NCBI GenBank assembly: GCA_050330055.1
Contig: JBHJOF010000349.1
Span: 1 to 24,177, forward strand
From: JBHJOF01 sp050330055
Lineage (GTDB): Bacteria; Pseudomonadota; Alphaproteobacteria; Kiloniellales; JAKSDN01
DNA: 24,177 bases
Direction: 5' to 3'
The notes under the pieces are model-generated. The model saw only the letters and a program-made list of their open reading frames with translations, made no database searches and was not told the DNA's origin. Positions 1 to 7,629 of this stretch are shown here, one piece after another; the stretch's first letter is position 1; each line of letters opens with the position of its first letter. Both the position numbers and the translations under genes were made by a program.

Positions 1-18
1 CCCGCCGATTCCGGCGGG
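1..18 (-). terminator. Possible terminator stem for the tolC-like gene, cut by window edge
   Basis: A perfect 7-bp stem, CCCGCCG and CGGCGGG with a 4-base loop, lies about 33 bases past the stop codon of the minus-strand outer-membrane channel gene. The T-tract expected after it on the minus strand would fall outside the window, so termination cannot be confirmed. Confidence 0.4.
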
Positions 19-51
19 CCGCCCGTCATTCCGATGGAGCCAGGGTGCCGC

Positions 52-1431
52 CTAGTCGAAGAGCTGCTGGCCGAAGCTCGGGACCTCGAGACTGGCCTGC
101 ACCGGCGCCTCGATATTGAGCGTCTTCAGCAACATGCCACCGAGCGCCAGGATACGATAGGAGGCGAGCTGCTCGTTGGTCTGTGCCGTCGCGAGCTGGC
201 CTTTGGCGGTGAAGAGCTCGTTCTCGGAATCGAGTACGTCGAGCAGGGTGCGCTGGCCGACCTCGAACTGCTGGCGATAGGCGTCGCGCGTCTCGAGGCT
301 GAAGGCGACACTGCTGGTAAACTCGTCGATCTGTCGCCGGCTGGCCTCCAGGGCGTGCCAGGAGTTGCGCATCTCCTCCTCGGCTTGCAGCAGCGCGCCC
401 TGCCTGATCGCCTTGCTCTGCGACACGCGGGAAGCCGCTTCCTGCCGCGCCGCCGAGTCGATGCCCCCGCGGTAGAGGTTCCAGCGCAGGCGCAGCATGA
501 TCTGGTTATTGAACTCGTAGTCTTCGATGCCGTCACGATTGACGTTGTACTCCGACTCGCCCTCCAGGGTGATCGAGGGATAGAGCGGCACCTCGGCCAA
601 GTCGACCTCGGCCTCGGCCGTGCGCACGTCGGCGTCGAAGATGTGATAGGTCGGATTGCTGCGCCAGACCCCCTCGGTCGCCGCGTCGAGGTCCAGCGGC
701 AGGGAGCCGACGGGGAACCCGGGGAGCACCATGTCGTCCGGATACTGGCCGACCACGCGGGCATAGTTCGCCTCGGCGTCGCGCAGGCGGTTGAACTGGT
801 CGGTCAGGGTGGCGCGGGCGCGGGCCAGGCGCGCCTCGGTCTGCGAGACATCGGCACCGCTGCCGGCACCGCCGGCGAGTTGCTCCTGCAGGAAGCCGAG
901 TATGACTTGGTGGACCTGGACGTTCTCTTCCGCCAGTCGCACCAGCTCGCGCTCGCGCATGACCGTCATATAGGCGCTGATCGCATCGAGCGCCGTGAAC
1001 TCGGCATTCTCGTAGACGCGCAGGGCTGCCGAGCGAACCCGCGCCCGCTCGCGCTTGACCGAGCTGTCCGCCTCGAAGCCGTCGAAGATGCGCTGCTGAA
1101 TGGTCAGCGAGCTCTCCTGGCGCGTCAGGGTAAGCGCGTCGCGATTGTTCACGTCGGCCCGGGTGTTGCGGTCGTTGGTCCGCTCCTTGCCGACGCCGGC
1201 AGCCAGGTCGATCTGTGGCAGGTAGAGTCCGCGTGCCTGGCGCAGCTCCTGCTGGATCGCTTCACGGTTGTGGGCGACGTTGCCGATGTCCGGGCTGTGC
1301 TGGAGGGCCAGACGAATTGCGTCCTCCATCGACGTGGCCGCGGCCGGTCCACAGAAGGCGAGTCCGACAACGCTGCTCAACAAGGCCCCCCGCAAGCTCT
1401 GCTGAAGGACCCTGCTCGTCCGTTTCGTCAT
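52..1431 (-). CDS. TolC/LapE-family outer-membrane efflux protein of type I secretion
   Basis: A 459-residue TolC-type channel, predicted to form the outer-membrane exit duct of a type I secretion system. Residues about 1-32 are a signal peptide (basic MTKR start, hydrophobic core, Ala-rich end). The mature protein begins with the family-typical SMEDAIRLALQHSP and shows the two tandem efflux repeats, including the YLPQIDLAAGVG and LYPSITLEGESEY strands and the late DVLDSENELF helix motif. The length is normal for the AggA/LapE branch. The start at 1431 is chosen because GGGGGGA lies just upstream, and an earlier in-frame ATG at 1500 would add a non-signal extension. It is separated by about 280 bases from the HD-GYP gene and probably completes the transporter encoded by the minus-strand ABC and HlyD genes. 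The exact partner is inferred from neighbourhood. Confidence 0.9.
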   Translation of the reverse strand: MTKRTSRVLQQSLRGALLSSVVGLAFCGPAAATSMEDAIRLALQHSPDIGNVAHNREAIQQELRQARGLYLPQIDLAAGVGKERTNDRNTRADVNNRDALTLTRQESSLTIQQRIFDGFEADSSVKRERARVRSAALRVYENAEFTALDAISAYMTVMRERELVRLAEENVQVHQVILGFLQEQLAGGAGSGADVSQTEARLARARATLTDQFNRLRDAEANYARVVGQYPDDMVLPGFPVGSLPLDLDAATEGVWRSNPTYHIFDADVRTAEAEVDLAEVPLYPSITLEGESEYNVNRDGIEDYEFNNQIMLRLRWNLYRGGIDSAARQEAASRVSQSKAIRQGALLQAEEEMRNSWHALEASRRQIDEFTSSVAFSLETRDAYRQQFEVGQRTLLDVLDSENELFTAKGQLATAQTNEQLASYRILALGGMLLKTLNIEAPVQASLEVPSFGQQLFD

Positions 1432-1713
1432 CAAGTGTCCCCCCAAGGCAACTCTTCGATGTCTTGTATGGAGCAGATTGGTTAATGCAATCTTAGCCAA
1501 GTTGCACTGCGGAGAGAATAGTCAAACTGGACAGGACCAAGCATTTCTTGGCCTCCACCTGCTTGAGTCAATTGACCAATCAGCCAAAGAGTCGGTTACC
1601 GGGCAATCACCGCCGCGGTGGAGCCGGCGCTCTCGGGCGGGCCGCCCTCGTTAACTAAGGTCACGGTGCGATGGCTTCGCCGCGCACTATCCCCGCCACT
1701 TTCGAAGGCAACC

Positions 1714-3885
1714 TCAGTGGCTCGCGGCTCCGGCCAGCAGCTTCTCGCCGGCGACCGAGGTGACGACCTGGCGAAGCTGGGCGACGAGCTGCGGTGCGTA
1801 GCGCTGCGGATTGCGCTCGAGGATGTCCAGAGCCTCTTCCGGGGGCATGCTGGGTCGGTAGCCACGCGGCGCCACGCGGGCGCAGAACCAGTCGCACAGG
1901 CCCAGTACCTGCGACGTGAAGCTGATCTCGCTGCCGCGCAGGCGGCGCGGATAGCCGGCGCCGTCAATTCGCTCATGCATCTGGCGGATGGTCTGCAGCA
2001 CCGGCAGGCCGAAATCGATGCCGCGCAGCACCGACTCGGCGTGGCCGATATGCGCGCGCAGTTCGGCGCGTTCGGCCTCGCTTAGGCGTTCCGGCTTGGT
2101 CAGCAGCTCGCGCGGCACGAAGAGCTTGCCGATCTGCGCCAGCGCGGCGGCTGTCTCCAGCGTGGCGATCTCCTCGGCCGAGGCACCGCAGCACCTGGCC
2201 AGGTCGGTGGCCAGGGCAGAAACACGTTGCGAATGGCCGGAGAGGTAGGGATCGCGCAGCTCGATGGCCAGCACCAGCGCCGAGACCGCCTGGCGCACCG
2301 CCTTGTCGCGCTTGTCCCGGGCCTCGACCAGCTCGGTGACATCGCGCGCCACCGCGACCACACCGGTGATCGCACCGGAGGTATCGGTGAGCGGTGTCTT
2401 CGAAATCTGGAGGTGGCGCAGAACCGATCGCAGATAGACGCGTTCCTCGGCGATCACCGGCTGGCCCTCGCGCAGCACCCGCTGGTCGGACAGCTTGAAG
2501 CGCTCGGCGGTGCCATGGCCGAACAGCGCGGCATCGTCGAGCCCCACCACCTGCTCCGGGCTGCGGCCGACCGCAGCGGCGAAGGCCGCATTGGCGAAGC
2601 GGTAAGTGCCGTCGGCGTCCTTGACCGCGATGTGATCCGCGACGGTGCCGTTGATGCGGTCGAGCAGTTGCTTCTGCTCCGCGATGCGGTTGCCCAGCGC
2701 GTGGTACTGCTTGGCCATGGCCCGGCTGTAGCTGCTGCCCAGCCACCACCAGAAGGCCAGCACGGCAAGCGCGGCGGCGGCCACCACCAGGGCGGCGACC
2801 AGCTTGGTGGAGAAGGCGAAGCGCTTGAGCTCGGCATCGGCGCTGGCGGCGGCGATCTCCTGCACCACCGACCAGGAAGTCGCCGGCACCGGCCAGCCGA
2901 TCGAGTAGGAGGGCGTCCCATCGCCGATCGCGCCGCGGCGGGCGAAGGGAATGGAGCCGTCGGGCGCCATCAGGTCAGCGGCGGCGATGGGTTGCAGCGG
3001 CGGGCTCTCGCCGGGCCTGACGGCCAGGAGGCTACCCGCGGCGCGCTGGATCAGTCGCTGCGCCTCGCCCGGGCGCGCACCGGGGCGCGGCGCCAGGATC
3101 TGCGCCAGGCTGCCGCTGACCGGCAGCGTGAACAGCATGACGCCGACGACCTTGCCGTCTCCGGGCTCGGTCTGGGCTTCGAGCACCGGCAGGGCCATGT
3201 CGACCGTCAGACCCTCAGGCGCAGCGCGCGCCGGCCCGAAGCGGCGCTTGCCGTCTTCGAAGACCTTGGCCGTCAAGGCCGACTGCTCGGTTCCCGGGGG
3301 CGCCGCGCCGCCGCTGCCGACATAGGCCACACCATTGCGGGCGAAAAGATAGCCGGCCAGGAAGTCGGCGCCGATCACGAAGTCGGTCAGCACCCGCTCC
3401 ATGAAGGGGAGCTGGTCGATCAGCGGCGTGGCGCCACCGCCTGCAGCCGCGTCCGCGGCGTTCAGCAGCGCCGCCACGTCGAGGCTCTCGGAGACGTCGC
3501 CGCCGGCCAAGTCGACCTCTGTGGCGAAGAGCTGGAACAGCTCGGAGCCGACGATACGCTCGCTGCGCTCGGCGGCGCCCTGCAGCAAGTCGGCGATGGC
3601 GGCGGCCTGGCTGGCGGCGATGGTGTCGAGCTCCTGCTCCAGGCGCGCCTGGCGCAGATCGGTTTCCTGGCCGATCAGCGTGTTCGAGATGATCCAGCCG
3701 GCGATTGCGATGGCGCAGACCGCGAGCAGGCCGCCCAGCAGCGTGAGGCGCCGCGCCGGCCCGCTCGTCCTGGGCGGCAAGGCGGACGAGAAGAGCGCCA
3801 TCTCCTGGGGCATCTCCGTGGCCGTCTGACCAGGCATCCGGGGCTTGCCTGTGCCCATCTCGGCGGTGGTGCTCGGTACGGCCAT
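1714..3885 (-). CDS. Membrane sensor with periplasmic Cache-like domain, PAS and degenerate HD-GYP domain
   Basis: A 723-residue protein with a cytoplasmic tail, transmembrane segment about 47-69, a periplasmic sensory region of about 290 residues (Cache-like, ending near SYSIGWPVPATSW), second transmembrane segment about 361-383, PAS domain about 403-520 and C-terminal HD-GYP domain about 530-710. HD-GYP domains normally hydrolyse cyclic di-GMP using clustered metal ligands. His551, His612, His637, Asp665 and the DGAGYP signature (641-646) are kept. The name-giving His-Asp pair is Ala583-Gln584 (ALAQIGK instead of LHDIGK), and the first His of the HHE motif is Met636. Hydrolysis is therefore unlikely, and a binding or receptor role is inferred. 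The start lies 11 bases after the lapG-like stop, with a GAGG ribosome site overlapping that stop (TGAGGA), so the two genes look co-translated. A LapD-like role is a hypothesis. Confidence 0.88.
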   Translation of the reverse strand: MAVPSTTAEMGTGKPRMPGQTATEMPQEMALFSSALPPRTSGPARRLTLLGGLLAVCAIAIAGWIISNTLIGQETDLRQARLEQELDTIAASQAAAIADLLQGAAERSERIVGSELFQLFATEVDLAGGDVSESLDVAALLNAADAAAGGGATPLIDQLPFMERVLTDFVIGADFLAGYLFARNGVAYVGSGGAAPPGTEQSALTAKVFEDGKRRFGPARAAPEGLTVDMALPVLEAQTEPGDGKVVGVMLFTLPVSGSLAQILAPRPGARPGEAQRLIQRAAGSLLAVRPGESPPLQPIAAADLMAPDGSIPFARRGAIGDGTPSYSIGWPVPATSWSVVQEIAAASADAELKRFAFSTKLVAALVVAAAALAVLAFWWWLGSSYSRAMAKQYHALGNRIAEQKQLLDRINGTVADHIAVKDADGTYRFANAAFAAAVGRSPEQVVGLDDAALFGHGTAERFKLSDQRVLREGQPVIAEERVYLRSVLRHLQISKTPLTDTSGAITGVVAVARDVTELVEARDKRDKAVRQAVSALVLAIELRDPYLSGHSQRVSALATDLARCCGASAEEIATLETAAALAQIGKLFVPRELLTKPERLSEAERAELRAHIGHAESVLRGIDFGLPVLQTIRQMHERIDGAGYPRRLRGSEISFTSQVLGLCDWFCARVAPRGYRPSMPPEEALDILERNPQRYAPQLVAQLRQVVTSVAGEKLLAGAASH

Positions 3886-3896
3886 GCTCAGCGTCC

Positions 3897-4643
3897 TCAG
3901 TTCCGGCTAGCCCAGGCATGCGGAATTTTTTTTGAGTGTACGTGCGACCATCGAGTGGTCTCGTTCATCGAGTACTGCGGAATGTAGTGGTGATAGCGGC
4001 TGTCCGGCACGATCAGGCCCGACAGGCTGTCCAGGATGATGACTCCCTCCGGCTCGTAGACCGCGAGGACGGCGTGGCCGGTAGCTCTGATCTGGTCCCA
4101 CAGTATCACGATGCGCAGCGCCTCGTTATCGAACCCGAGCTGGCGCAGGGCGAAGAACTTCGCGATGGCGTAGTCCTCGCAGTCGCCCGAGCGGGCCATG
4201 AATTCGGCCGGAGTGGCCCAGTACTCGCTTACACCATAGAGCTCGCTGTCGAGCTTGTATGGCCAGCGGTTAAAGAAGTTATTAACGCTTTCGATCCGCT
4301 CCTTACGGTCGAGCCGGCTGGCCTGGGCCAATAGCTTGCGCCAGGCGCGCTGCGGCGCGTTGTGGCACTGGCTCTCGTCGGCGACGCAGGCGGCGAAGGC
4401 CGCGCCTTCCCTGCGCATCTTGCGGATTACGCGGTTCCACTGCGGCAGCGCCTCGAGCGAGCTGTTGCTGAACTCGACAGAATCGAACAGGCCGCTCCGG
4501 GCGCTGCGGCTGACCGCCGCCAGGTCGGACAGAGTCTGCGCCGCCGACTCGGGCAGCGGGAGCCCCGGAACCGCGCCCAGGAAGGGCCCGAGGAACGCGA
4601 TTAGGCAGATGGCGGCAGCGGTGGCGCGGGACCGTCTCGGCAC
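3897..4643 (-). CDS. LapG-like periplasmic transglutaminase-like cysteine protease (BTLCP family)
   Basis: A 248-residue bacterial transglutaminase-like cysteine protease. In Pseudomonas, LapG clips the N-terminal retention region of giant RTX adhesins and frees cells from biofilm; it is held inactive by LapD when cyclic di-GMP is high. Residues about 1-36 look like a signal peptide ending in an Ala-rich stretch. The catalytic triad is visible: Cys155 in SGDCEDYA, His190 in GHAVLAV and Asp205 in ILDS. The acidic LDSELYG segment (131-137) resembles the calcium-binding region of the family. The start is a GTG at 4643 preceded by GGGAG nine bases upstream. The gene is followed directly by the degenerate HD-GYP membrane protein and lies between the transporter genes and the tolC-like gene. 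The adhesin substrate is not in this window. Confidence 0.9.
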   Translation of the reverse strand: MPRRSRATAAAICLIAFLGPFLGAVPGLPLPESAAQTLSDLAAVSRSARSGLFDSVEFSNSSLEALPQWNRVIRKMRREGAAFAACVADESQCHNAPQRAWRKLLAQASRLDRKERIESVNNFFNRWPYKLDSELYGVSEYWATPAEFMARSGDCEDYAIAKFFALRQLGFDNEALRIVILWDQIRATGHAVLAVYEPEGVIILDSLSGLIVPDSRYHHYIPQYSMNETTRWSHVHSKKIPHAWASRN

Positions 4644-4796
4644 GCAGTCTTGCTCCCGAGAAAGGAACGGCCGCAGGCCGCGCTGGCCCCGGCCTGGCCC
4701 GCCAGGATTGCCCGTCCAGGCTTAAGACTCCGTTGAGGGATTGGCGATTTACTGGCTCGATCAGCCGGGCCTCCTCGGGGCCGAGGTTCCGGGCGT

Positions 4797-4824
4797 TTGA
4801 ATTATAACGGCGCCGCGATATGCT
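4797..4824. promoter_or_regulatory. Possible divergent promoter core between lapG-like and ompA-like genes
   Basis: The 273-base divergent gap is GC-rich except for one AT-rich island. On the plus strand TTGAAT (4797-4802) and TATGCT (4819-4824) are spaced by 16 bases, giving a weak sigma-70-like promoter for the OmpA gene. On the minus strand the same island reads TATAAT (4806 to 4801), a perfect -10 for lapG but without a convincing -35. The match is weak and both assignments are inferences. Confidence 0.3.
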
Positions 4825-4916
4825 GCCGCGGCCTGGTTAACGGCGATCGCATCGCCGGAAGCCTTACTGGCAGGGGCCGGCCGTCGGCGGGCGGCCGAGA
4901 AGAGGGGGCAAGCGTG

Positions 4917-5813
4917 ATGCGTACGAGACGGATTCTTCTGGGCGCCTGCCTCGCCCTGGGCCTGCCGCTGGCTTTGCCCCTGACCGCACAGGCCGGGCCG
5001 CTGGACGGCTTCATGGTCGGCATCTTCGATACCAACAGCGGCTTCGGCCTGGAGCCCCGGGGCATCGTGTTCTCCAACACGCTGCACGACGGTTACCTGC
5101 GCCTCTCCCAGTCACGCAGCGGCGCCTTCGATCTGCACGACGGCGAGCTGTTCAACCACAAGGCCCGTGCCGCGGCGCGCCGCTCGGTGGTGATCCCCGA
5201 CGAGATCAGCGACCGCGATCTGGATGACGGCGACCGTGCCGAGCTGTCGGAGGCGCGCATCCGCCTGCGCAAGGTCTTCCTCAAGGGCGGCAAGGAGGCG
5301 GCGCCGGTCGACACCGGCTATGCCCAGGTCGCCTTCGACTGTTGGATCGAGGCCGCGGAAGCCGGCCGCGAGGAGGACGCCGAGCGCTGCCGCCAGGAGT
5401 TCCTCGACTGCATCGGCCGCGCCGAGGCGTTGGCCGGCTACGGCCCCTGGCAGATCGCCGCCACGCCCGGACCGATGCCCGGGCCAGAGCCCTATCTAGT
5501 CTACTTCCAGTGGGATTCGACGGTCATGACGCGGGCCGGCCGCAACGTGCTCGACCAGGCGATCCGCGACGCCCTGGCGGATCCCAACATGCAGATCCGC
5601 CTGGTCGGTCATGCCGACCGCTCCGGGCCCGAGGCCTACAACCAGCGCCTCTCGCAGCGCCGCACCGAGACCGTGACCCAGGAGATGGTCTCCGCCGGCA
5701 TCAACGCCTCGCGCATTACAGGCAGCGCCGCCGGCGAGCGTCAGCCCTTCGTCCCCACCGACGACGGCGTCCGCCACCCCGGCAACCGCGTGGTCGAGAT
5801 CGACATGATGTGA
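4917..5813 (+). CDS. OmpA-family protein with C-terminal peptidoglycan-binding domain
   Basis: A 298-residue secreted protein. Residues 1-25 form a signal peptide (MRTRR, long Leu/Ala core, cleavage expected after AQA). The N-terminal part holds an AFDCWIEAAEAGREEDAERC segment of a kind seen in alphaproteobacterial OmpA-family proteins. The C-terminal part, from about residue 185, is an OmpA domain with VYFQWDS, GHADRSG, YNQRLSQRRTETV and a final NRVVEID strand, which binds peptidoglycan in characterised members. No beta-barrel region is evident, so it may anchor the envelope rather than form a pore. The start is the ATG at 4917, eight bases after GAGGGGG; upstream in-frame codons lack a ribosome site. 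It is transcribed against the surrounding secretion cluster, and a role in that system is not shown by the sequence. Confidence 0.85.
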   Translation: MRTRRILLGACLALGLPLALPLTAQAGPLDGFMVGIFDTNSGFGLEPRGIVFSNTLHDGYLRLSQSRSGAFDLHDGELFNHKARAAARRSVVIPDEISDRDLDDGDRAELSEARIRLRKVFLKGGKEAAPVDTGYAQVAFDCWIEAAEAGREEDAERCRQEFLDCIGRAEALAGYGPWQIAATPGPMPGPEPYLVYFQWDSTVMTRAGRNVLDQAIRDALADPNMQIRLVGHADRSGPEAYNQRLSQRRTETVTQEMVSAGINASRITGSAAGERQPFVPTDDGVRHPGNRVVEIDMM

Positions 5814-5860
5814 GGGTGAGCCGGCTAAGGCTGGCGGATCGCGTTGTTTCTGCAATGCCG

Positions 5861-5894
5861 CACCCCCGTCCTAGAGGCGGGGGTGTTTGGTTTT
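5861..5894 (+). terminator. Rho-independent terminator after the OmpA-family gene
   Basis: CACCCCCG (5861-5868) pairs perfectly with CGGGGGTG (5878-5885) across a short loop, followed by TTTGGTTTT. It starts about 48 bases after the stop codon of the OmpA-family gene and fits an intrinsic terminator. Confidence 0.8.
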
Positions 5895-5950
5895 GAAGTG
5901 GGGAACGGCGGGTTCGGCCTACCGCATTGCTGGGCGGCGAATGCATTCTT

Positions 5951-6005
5951 CATCGTCATTGCCGGGCTTAACCCACGGCTGTCCGGCTAAGCCAACGTCG
6001 ACCTG
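5951..6005. repeat. Probable degraded alphaproteobacterial intergenic repeat (CGTCATTGCCGGGCTT type)
   Basis: The start CGTCATTGCCGGGCTTAACC closely resembles a very common alphaproteobacterial repeat whose reverse translation gives the spurious VKPGNDDE peptide, and that peptide string is present here on the minus strand. The second half is diverged. This is recognition from memory of the repeat type, so the boundaries are approximate. The rest of the 400-base gap between the OmpA gene and hlyD holds the palindromic element listed next and no gene that I can support. Confidence 0.4.
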
Positions 6006-6094
6006 CTGTAGAGCTTTGTTGCATCTCGCGTAACGACCTTTGCGGCGCGACAGAGACTTGCTTGGCCCCTGTTCCCTTTTGGCGCTTCGCGCCA

Positions 6095-6202
6095 GCCCCC
6101 CTCCGGCGCTGCGCGCCGCCTCCCCCTCAAGGGGGGAGGCGAACAAGCTGCCGCGGCGCACAGTTCCCTCCCCCCTTGAGGGGGAGGGTTAGGGAGGGGG
6201 GC
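6095..6202. repeat. GC-rich palindromic intergenic element, copy 1
   Basis: The outer ends are a perfect 10-bp inverted repeat, GCCCCCCTCC (6095-6104) and GGAGGGGGGC (6193-6202). Inside are two hairpins, GCCTCCCCC with GGGGGAGGC around 6119-6140 and CCCTCCCCC with GGGGGAGGG around 6164-6188. It lies between the convergent 3' ends of the OmpA gene and hlyD, and resembles the elements at 15826-15977 and 23225-23375 in layout. Confidence 0.6.
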
Positions 6203-6297
6203 GTCAACAAAGCGGACAACGGAGCGCAGATGCGCTTGTCTAACCTGACAGCCGAGGGCTTGACGCGGCAACCCATGGCGGCCGGTCAGATGAGAAG

Positions 6298-7629
6298 CTA
6301 CCGCTCCTTCAACGCCCGTTCTCTCGCCTTCAATATCGGCTTCAGCAGGTAGTCGAGCACGGTCTTCTCGCCGGTCAGGATCTCGACCGCGGCAGTCATG
6401 CCGGGGATGATCGGCAGCTCGGCGTCGCGGTGGCGCAGCGTGTTGCGCTCGGTGCGCAGGTAGACGCGGTAGAAGCTCTCGCCGCTGTCGTCCTTGATGG
6501 TGTCGGCGCTGATGCGCTCCAGCTTGGCCTTGAGGCCGCCGTAGATCGAGAAGTCGTAGGCGGTGATCTTGACCGTCGCCTCCTGGCCGGGACGCAGGAA
6601 GGCGATATCGGCCGGGCGGATGCGCGCCTCGACCAGAAGCGTGTCGTCGAGCGGCACGATCTCCAGGATGTCCTCGCCCGGCTGGATCACGCCGCCCACG
6701 GTGTTGAGCTTGAGCTGCTTGATGGTGCCGCGCACTGGGGAGCGCACCTCGGTGCGCGAAACCTTGTCCTCGCCGGCGAACAGCATCTCGGAAGCGCTCT
6801 TGAGCTCGGCCTTGGCTTTGTTCAGCTCGTCGGAGACCTGCGCCCTGGTGCTCAGGTCGAACTCGGCGATGCGCTGCTCGGCCTCCTTGGCGGCCTGCTG
6901 CAGGCGCGGGATGGAAATCTTGATGGTGTCAGCCTCGCCCTGTAGTTCGGTGATCGAGCGCTGCACGCGCAGCAGGTCGACCTTCGGCATCAGGTTCTTC
7001 TCGACCATTGGGCGGGTGATGGCCAGCTCCTCGCGCGCCAGCGCCAAGCTGCGCGCGTTCTGGGTGCGCCGCACCTCCATCTCGTCGATCTCCTGGCGGC
7101 GCTGCACGGCCTGAGCCTCGAGCACCGAGCGCTGCGCTTCGCGATGGCCCCTGCGCGCCTCGAACAGAGCCTGCTGGTCGGCGGCGACCTCCGGCGCCTG
7201 CTCGCTCACCTGTGCCGGTATCGCGATCCCGCGACCCGCCAACTCGGCCTCGAGCCGGGCGACGATGGCCAGCAGGGTCTGGTACTGCGAGCGCACGTCG
7301 CGGAAGCTGGCCGCGGCCGTCGAGTTGTCGATTCGCACCAGGATGTCGCCGCGCTCGACGATGTCGCCTTCGTGCACCAGGATTCCGGCCAGGATGCCGC
7401 CTTCCAGGTTCTGGATCACCTGGGTCTTGCTCGAGGGCACCACGGTGGCTTCGCCACGCGTCACCTCGTCGAGCACGGCGAACCTGGCCCAAATGACGAA
7501 GACCACGAAGAAGGCGAAAGTGGTCAGGCTCAGGATGTAGGCGAAGCGGTGGCCGCGCCGCCGCGTCGCCGCTTCGACGTCGGGAATGAAGTGCAGGTCG
7601 TCGCTGTCGAACAGGCCGCGGCTGCTCAT
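6298..7629 (-). CDS. HlyD-family type I secretion periplasmic adaptor (LapC-like)
   Basis: A 443-residue membrane fusion protein that would link the inner-membrane ABC transporter to the TolC-like channel. It has a short cytoplasmic N-terminus, one transmembrane segment at about 28-50, a biotinyl-lipoyl half-domain (VIQNLEGGILAGILVHEGD), a long coiled-coil hairpin from about 100 to 295 rich in Glu, Gln, Arg and Ala, the returning lipoyl half (VRSPVRGTIKQL), a beta-barrel region and the LPIIPGMTAAVEI segment near the C-terminus that is typical of the HlyD type I secretion family. Length is normal. Its ATG overlaps the transporter stop in an ATGA, so the two are translationally coupled. It ends facing the OmpA gene across a repeat-filled gap. 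Confidence 0.93.
   Translation of the reverse strand: MSSRGLFDSDDLHFIPDVEAATRRRGHRFAYILSLTTFAFFVVFVIWARFAVLDEVTRGEATVVPSSKTQVIQNLEGGILAGILVHEGDIVERGDILVRIDNSTAAASFRDVRSQYQTLLAIVARLEAELAGRGIAIPAQVSEQAPEVAADQQALFEARRGHREAQRSVLEAQAVQRRQEIDEMEVRRTQNARSLALAREELAITRPMVEKNLMPKVDLLRVQRSITELQGEADTIKISIPRLQQAAKEAEQRIAEFDLSTRAQVSDELNKAKAELKSASEMLFAGEDKVSRTEVRSPVRGTIKQLKLNTVGGVIQPGEDILEIVPLDDTLLVEARIRPADIAFLRPGQEATVKITAYDFSIYGGLKAKLERISADTIKDDSGESFYRVYLRTERNTLRHRDAELPIIPGMTAAVEILTGEKTVLDYLLKPILKARERALKER

Noticed and set aside
34..1485. Long plus-strand open frame opposite the tolC-like gene
   Set aside because: It mirrors the real gene in GC-rich DNA, lacks a ribosome site and recognisable domains, and the minus-strand product has a signal peptide and family motifs.
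2227..3987. 586-codon plus-strand open frame opposite the HD-GYP gene
   Set aside because: Its composition is the Gly/Arg/Gln/His-rich type expected of an antisense shadow; the minus-strand frame has clear PAS and HD-GYP domains.
4917..4955. Possible lipobox (LLGAC) in the OmpA-family protein
   Set aside because: The Cys is at residue 11, inside a hydrophobic core that continues for 14 more residues to an AQA site; ordinary signal peptidase cleavage is more likely.
5919..6271. Small overlapping open frames in the gap between the OmpA gene and hlyD
   Set aside because: They translate repeat DNA (VKPGNDDE and PPPLRGRRR-type strings), a well-known source of spurious proteins.
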